Assembly: GCA_037576195.1 (NCBI GenBank)
Contig: CM075102.1
Location: forward strand, 25,788,745-25,852,744
DNA length: 64,000 bases
Source of the DNA: Phytoseiulus persimilis
Taxonomy: Eukaryota; Arthropoda; Arachnida; Mesostigmata; Phytoseiidae
Direction of reading: 5' to 3'
Positions 57,968 to 64,000 of the stretch are shown here, piece by piece. Within the stretch, counting starts at the first letter, position 1. Each line of letters starts with the position of its first letter. The notes beneath the pieces were generated by a model. That model worked only from the letters and a program-made list of their open reading frames with translations, was not told where the DNA came from and made no database searches. Position numbers and translations under genes: made by a program.

Positions 57968-60900
57968 ACATCTACGTGTTATTTATTGGGTGGAGTGGGG
58001 CTGTGAGTGACGACATGACATTCTATTCATGCGGGCAGACCGAGCGTGCACTCCATGGTCATACCACACGGCGTCTGATGATCCTGGCCCGAAGTTCAGA
58101 CGCCCTCCCCACCTTGTTCTATAGACGGAGCTTCCGAAACAAGCTCCCAGGAAACCGAAATCCTGTGGAACCTCTCACTCGTCGAATGGAGCATGTCCGT
58201 CGGCATTTTTCGAACCTGCGAACTCTCCAGTCTTCTCGGATGAATTACCGTGCGTTTTGCTTTCAAGTTCATTCATGAACTCGGTTGCGAGCTCGGAGGA
58301 CGTCAAAAAAATATTACCTGCAGCTTGCTCTAACTTTGTTATTACTTGGAGGGATTGACCGCCGACCGAGGCAGATCGAGGCGCGTCGGTGAATATTCGA
58401 GTAGGTGTGCACCGGTGTTTCTAGCGTCGCCGGTCGTGCAAAACCTCGAAAAGTTCCGTGAAGTCAGCTAACGATGTTTTCAGCGCGTGAACCGTGAAGC
58501 ATATCACATCAACATACTCACGCACGGATAAAGCACGTGTTGACGACTGAGGGCAAGCCGGACACACAGCTCGAGCCTCAGTGCACCCTGTGTGGATGCC
58601 GAACGAGGCCTCAAGTGGTCCAGTCTGAAGGCACCTGTGGATGTGGGACATGCATGCAGCCCTGAAAAAAATCAGTTCAGAACCAGCCAAGCGAATGCCC
58701 GGCGCTGTTGTCACCACTTTCGAACCGGAGAGGAAAAAACATTCGTCCCACGAGACGAGGCGCTTGACGCGACCTGTACCGTTGCGGAAATCTGTTACTG
58801 AACATGTTTTCAACATGGAGCCCTCCCCCCGCAATAAAACTTCTGCTGAGCTTCTCGTAGGCTCCGCAGGCTGACCGAACCAAGTGATTCTTGAGGTCGA
58901 CCAAGTGGCGTCCTGCGATCGAGTTCATTCCTGCTCCGCGAGAGAGGTCGAGCATGCACGAAAGCTCAATGAAGGAACCTTCCGGTGAAATTCTGCCATG
59001 ATCGATCCTGGACGACGTTGCTCGCGTCTCGGTGCGAGAAAAAAAAGCGCTCCCTGACGGAACTTCGATGGCGAGGAGCGGATGAAGGGTGCTAGGAGGG
59101 GGAGACGACTCACAATAGTTGGAGACGTGGAGGAGAGGCCACAGAGTGTGAGTGATGAGGACCGCCGGACGTCGCTCCTCCGCTCGTGTCGAAGGTTCTC
59201 TATCTTGCCGAGTCCAATCCGTCTCGGCGTTATCAGCGATCGAGTCGTGGGTCGGATCCAAACAATGTTTGAGATACACTGCCGGAGTTATTTGTCGAGT
59301 GTCGCGACGACGAAGTCAAGCCGACGAGAGTTTGCGAGTTATTCGAGCTCGTCATATTCATGATGACCGACGTTGTCGTTATCGTCATTGTTTCCGAACT
59401 TGTTGAGCGAGTTGAGACTCCGAGCGTGGTGCGATTCGGAGCGAGAGACACTTTCGGCGCCGTCGCCATGAGCTCACAGCCAGTTGGTTCGGTCGTCCGC
59501 GAACCATCCGAACAGAAACCATAAACGGCGGGAATCGGAACATGATAGTGAAAGATATAAAGCGGCGCTTTGCGCTACTTCCAAAGTCCAGAGCGTGTGC
59601 CTTTATTGTTCGGTCGGTGTTCTCTGACAGAGGAGTTTGGTCGGTCCGGCTTTCTTCCGGTGGCGTTGAGATCACCGAAATAACTCTGCGGATGTTCGTC
59701 GGGCGAGAGTTCACGAGGAAAAATCAAGAGAACTCGTTGACTAACATTTCAACAGAATGAGATCAGTTCTTCTCGGTCGAATTGATGTAGCAGCCTCCTA
59801 CGATGAAATCACGAAGCGAACGAGTTCCTTCGAGTCCGCTTTTCCGAAATAACCAACGCTGCCTTGGAGAGTTGAGGCTACCGTCGCTCTCGCGGATGGT
59901 CATTATCCGTTGTTGACATCCCTGACTGTGCACTGATAATTAGCGGAAAGGAGGAGCTCTCCTTTCGACCCAGACACGGTGAGAAGTGCTCCTCCGCCTG
60001 ATGATGATGCCTAAGCGGGTGTTCGGCATTCCGAACGATCCAAGTCAGCGAGCATGCGAGCGAGTGTCCGCGAGCTCAGAGGAGCTCCAACGGAGCGAAA
60101 AAGGGGGAGAAAGTATCAACTGGAAGTGTTTGTTGAAAAGAGAGAGCTCGAACGACTTTCCGAGTTGTGCCTCCATGTCTTCGTCGAACCACTGCTTTTC
60201 GGAGCCGTTACCCGTCAATGTTACCATTAACCAGCAAGAACACAAACACATCGTTTCGAGTTGTTCTTCCGTTCGTTCGGGGGAACGTAAGATGCTTTAT
60301 AGCCATCATCGAGGTCCATAGTAATGAATTCTTGTGATGAAATGATGGCTCGTTGACAAAGGCTGCTCAGTTGATGGCTTTGTTTACTCTGCCTGAACTC
60401 AGAGTGAACAGGTCCTGCGTCGTTCTCCATCGGCAGCTGCCTGCGCGTAGAGAAGAGGAGCTCTCGAGTTGCTCATGAAACTTCCGAGGCCACCTCGTTA
60501 ATATTCGTTTTCTGTCATTATTCGTATAAACTTTCTGGCAGAATTCCGCCCATGCCTTGGTTCGTTTTCATTTTCTATGTTTCATCCGCACCTCCTCGGA
60601 GAAGCGCATTCTTCTAGCTTCAGGTGCTACCGTGCTCAATCTCTGAGTGCTCTCGTTTTTAGGAAAATTTTGTCACATTTTCCCCGACCGATTTCTTTTT
60701 GATTCTACCCGCCCGCGCAACGCTTCGCTCGCGAGAGTTTTCCCGCTCGCCAGGTGAACGCTGAGTCCGGTGAGCTAAATAAAACTCCAAGGCATTTATA
60801 ATCATGTTGGACCATTTAAAAAAATGTGATCAAAAAAGTCTACGGGACGAACAAGAGCGACTACCTATTAATGGTGACGGAACGGGGCTGCAAGAGAGAA

Positions 60901-63900
60901 CAGAGACACGGCTTTGTTGATGTCGGTAGGGAGCTAATTCAGTGATGCACTGACTGAGAGTGTCTCAAGAGTAAGTTTCCCTTCATCTCCCGCTCGTTGA
61001 GAGCTTACCATTGAGACTGTGCTCGCGCTTGTTGGTCCTGCTGCACGATGAGAAAACATTCCAGGCTTGTTGTTCCAGGAGAGAAGTCATCTCGAAAGAG
61101 AGGGAGAGAAACCAAAAGGCCTAGAAAGAGGGATCCCGAGCGAGTCAAGCTTCGACGATCCTGGCCATTTCGGCTGATGCTGCAGCCCGTTTCCGTCAGC
61201 GGGAATTTCAAATCATTTGAGCTTCCTTTGCCATCGGCATTCATCCGCCGTTCTCCCACAGGAGGAGCTTCAAGCGAGTCTAAATTTAGAGTAGTTAGCT
61301 GGCTTTTATGAGCTTAAGACCAACTGGCTTCATGCCGAAGCCCTCCGTTGACTTGGGTGCTAATTGACCTAAACACAATCGAGTGGGACTCAACTCGTTC
61401 ATGGCCGATTGGGTTGTTGTCTTCCGTTGCTATGTTTGTCCATTATAATCCTTCCGAAGCATCTGTATAGCTATGTATCCAGCAAAGGTATGTCCGAATT
61501 CCTCGGGAACGATTCGAGATTCGATTGTCTTTCCAAGACGTCTCCAGAGTCGTAGTTTGTCACAATGCAGGGACTGAGCGCTCCGCGGACCTTCCTCGAA
61601 TTCACATCCCTGTCATCGGGGATGAGCTTCGTGTTGAACACACGGCACGTGTATCATCGCGCAGGAAAGCATACAACAGAGTCGTCGGCGGCGGGCACTT
61701 AAAAGGCGACCAACTGATGTTAAGTTTAGCTCTCAGATGTACTTTCCCACGTGGACCCTGAAAACGGAGATCATGACTCTCGAGTTCTCACACCTTTCCC
61801 ACCCGGAGGAGAGCAGAAATTTATCATTTGATCTCCTCCTCGTGACTGATCGGTCGCGCTCGTTGGCCACTGCGGCTTGGTGTAAGGGGCCATTAGCTGA
61901 TTCCACTGATCGTATGTGGCCACAGCCGATCTCATCGAGGATCGATCAACTTCTGGGATGCCTATTCATGAGGCTATATATTACGGACGGCGAAACCGAC
62001 AGCGAGTCGACAAGCGTAAAAACGTACTCGAGCGTACGGTTGAGCAGCGGCTGAACTGGTCATGCACAATATCTGCCGTGGTATCTTCCATCGACTCGTC
62101 GTTCACGTCCTTGTTGCATGGAAGTTGAATAAATATTTGACATCCGATCGGGTCAGATTCGATACGCTCAAATTCGCCTCCCTCATCCCAACACCCCGCA
62201 CGGTGTCGACTATCCTACTCGTCTCCTCCCGCTCGAGAACTCGATGTCTTGCGACGAGCCTTGTGATACTGATATTCTGCGAGCGAGCACTCGAACCGAT
62301 GAGGCGCGACAACCGTTTTGTGGCGTCATTTTATTCGACTCATCGGCGAATCCTTCTCGAAGATCGATTAATCGAGTCGGGATTCGTTCCAGATGACTTT
62401 GTTCGTCCAAACTTCTGGCAAATGCTCCGAACGATCGGGAGCTGAAAATGAAGCCAGTCAGCAGAAGGTCTTTGACGGGCCAGAGTTGATAGAGAATTTG
62501 TGCTGGAGTTATCGATAGGAAGAGTTGGCGGGCGAGGCGGAATTCGAGGGGACTTTCGGTCGGTTGGTCGAGCGCCTTTCGATTCGCTTCGTCAGCTACC
62601 ACTAACAACGGCGCCATCCTCCATCGAGACCCAAGCGGGAGAAGTTGGAAATCAGCTCGGGCCTTCAACCTCCAAGGTGCAGGAGCGCAGCCTGGATCGC
62701 CAATGGTCTACCATCTGCAGGTGAAGGAGATACCAGGAAACAGTCGTTACAAACTCGCTCGTGACTTGCTCAGCTGGGAGTGGTCTTCGACAAACAGAAC
62801 GAAAGCGCCCACACTGCCAGTGAACGGCTCGAAACGTCCAGGGGCTCTAATTACAAGTTCAAAGTTGCAACCCACAAATCGATCCCACGGGAGCGAGCGA
62901 ACCCTGGATCATCCTCGATACTGAACTGCTCAGAAACCTCAATCGCTGACTCGAGCGCCCGTCCCGAAGTGCTTCCATCTCCGTCGTTCCAGGCTGAGCT
63001 GTTCGTCCTTTCTTCGGTTTCCTCTCGAGTATTGGCGCGACAGGTTCTTGTCGGACCTCCGTGAACAAGGGCCTACGGACTCGGTTTCAAACCACGGACT
63101 TGGCAAGAAAACCCTGCGACCTTCCTGAGTGCTCACAGAAACAACTGAGGGCACCAGCTTGGGGCAGAGATTTGAATCGAGCACACCGCTACGGGGGGAG
63201 AGGCTGCTCACGGGGAGGGAGAGAGAAAAAATCTCAACAGGATCCTGCTCTGCACCGCTTGTCAGGGACGATAAATGGGATTTTTAAGGTAATTCAAATA
63301 ACGAATAGCGCTGTGTTCCTGTCGAACGAATCGAAGCCGTGTTCGGTTCCTGGGTCGGATCGATTTCCATTCCAAAACTTCGGAGCCTGTGCTTGGGTTG
63401 TTTCATGAATTCCTACGACCTTCACGAACGCAGCAAAGTTTGATTACCCATGTATAGACGGCAAGGTCCTCCGGATGACCGCTCCTCGGGGCCATCGGAG
63501 TCCGGTCGGTCCCGCCTGGGCGAACGGATCGGCGGCGGACAGAGCGGTCGACTGGCGCGCGGAACGGGGAAATCAGAATTTAGTCCCCCCTTTAATATGC
63601 GAGATTCGGAGGTTTGGAACGTTTTTGCGGACTGTGTTTCTTTTTCTGGATTGGAGGAGAGTTCGAATCGCTCCGACGGGAACTCATTGTGGACGTGCTG
63701 GACGCCGGCTCCAAAACGATGTTTTCAAGCTTGGCTTCTTCATATCCCCGCTACTGTCTCATTTTTTCTCAACGAGTCCCTCTTCTCGTGTCTAGTACAA
63801 CCGGCGAATAACCGCAAAAGACTGATTAGAAAGTGTTGCATGGGGCGGCCGGATCGACACAGATGATGAGCGCGCGTTCGGACAGACACGCTGTTTGATT

Positions 63901-64000
63901 TCGAATGCGTCGTGTATCCTCCTGTCGAGAAGTTCATGCAAAAAATGTTCGTGACACCCTGACGGGTCCTGCAAGAGGAGCTGGTGTGTCGAACCAATGA

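Larger units (their letters stand above)
45956..64000. other. 18 kb without recognisable genes
   Basis: Many short open frames occur on both strands, but none resembles a known family and none forms a credible exon chain. Points noted: three overlapping open frames at 47393-47917, an Asn/Gly-rich low-complexity frame at 50424-50550, homopolymer C runs at 53363 and 56984, and several tetranucleotide runs. The region could contain large introns or the regulatory DNA of a gene outside the window. Confidence 0.35.

Overview
This window is eukaryotic nuclear DNA, most likely from an arthropod and plausibly an acarine such as a parasitiform/phytoseiid mite. The case for a eukaryote is direct: multi-exon genes with GT..AG introns of about 80-1000 bp (one of 6.8 kb), AATAAA signals, and animal-specific proteins (vinculin, wolframin, an MFSD4/NaGLT1-like carrier, a Tret1-like sugar transporter). 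Base composition is close to 50% GC. The mite assignment is an inference from compact introns, several single-exon genes and arthropod-like families. No rRNA, tRNA, CRISPR or recognisable transposon was found.

Layout: (1) 1.4-5.8 kb, + strand: an eight-exon MFSD4/NaGLT1-like major facilitator gene (3671-5799), with a second, near-identical first exon 2.2 kb upstream (1428-1499). (2) 5.8-10.9 kb: no recognised gene, small repeats only. (3) 10.9-14.2 kb, - strand: a six-exon gene for a 443-aa four-helix membrane protein with a Pro/Gln-rich N terminus and two C-terminal PPxY motifs; family not recognised. (4) 14.2-20.5 kb: no recognised gene. (5) 20.5 kb, - strand: COX19, single exon. (6) 23.4-25.3 kb, - strand: wolframin, single exon, 618 aa. 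(7) 27.06-38.71 kb, + strand: vinculin, ten exons, 971 aa, head to head with wolframin. Its 6.8-kb first intron carries a nested - strand gene (32.5-33.3 kb) for a coiled-coil protein whose C-terminal UBZ-type zinc finger is split by a 1-nt frame offset. (8) 40.07-41.49 kb, + strand: single-exon Tret1/SLC2-like sugar transporter. (9) 41.5-64 kb: 22 kb without any recognisable gene, containing a perfect palindrome, a C25 homopolymer and a few weak open frames.

The genes do not form an operon-like system. They are ordinary, independently transcribed animal genes for adhesion (vinculin), ER homeostasis (wolframin), mitochondrial copper enzyme assembly (COX19), solute transport (two MFS carriers) and possibly ubiquitin-linked signalling or autophagy (nested UBZ protein). 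No evidence of a new defence or mobile system was seen. The most notable items are the duplicated first exon, the frame-split zinc finger in the nested gene and the unassigned PPxY membrane protein. Exon boundaries were derived by hand from splice-site phase and homology recalled from memory; no alignments were run.
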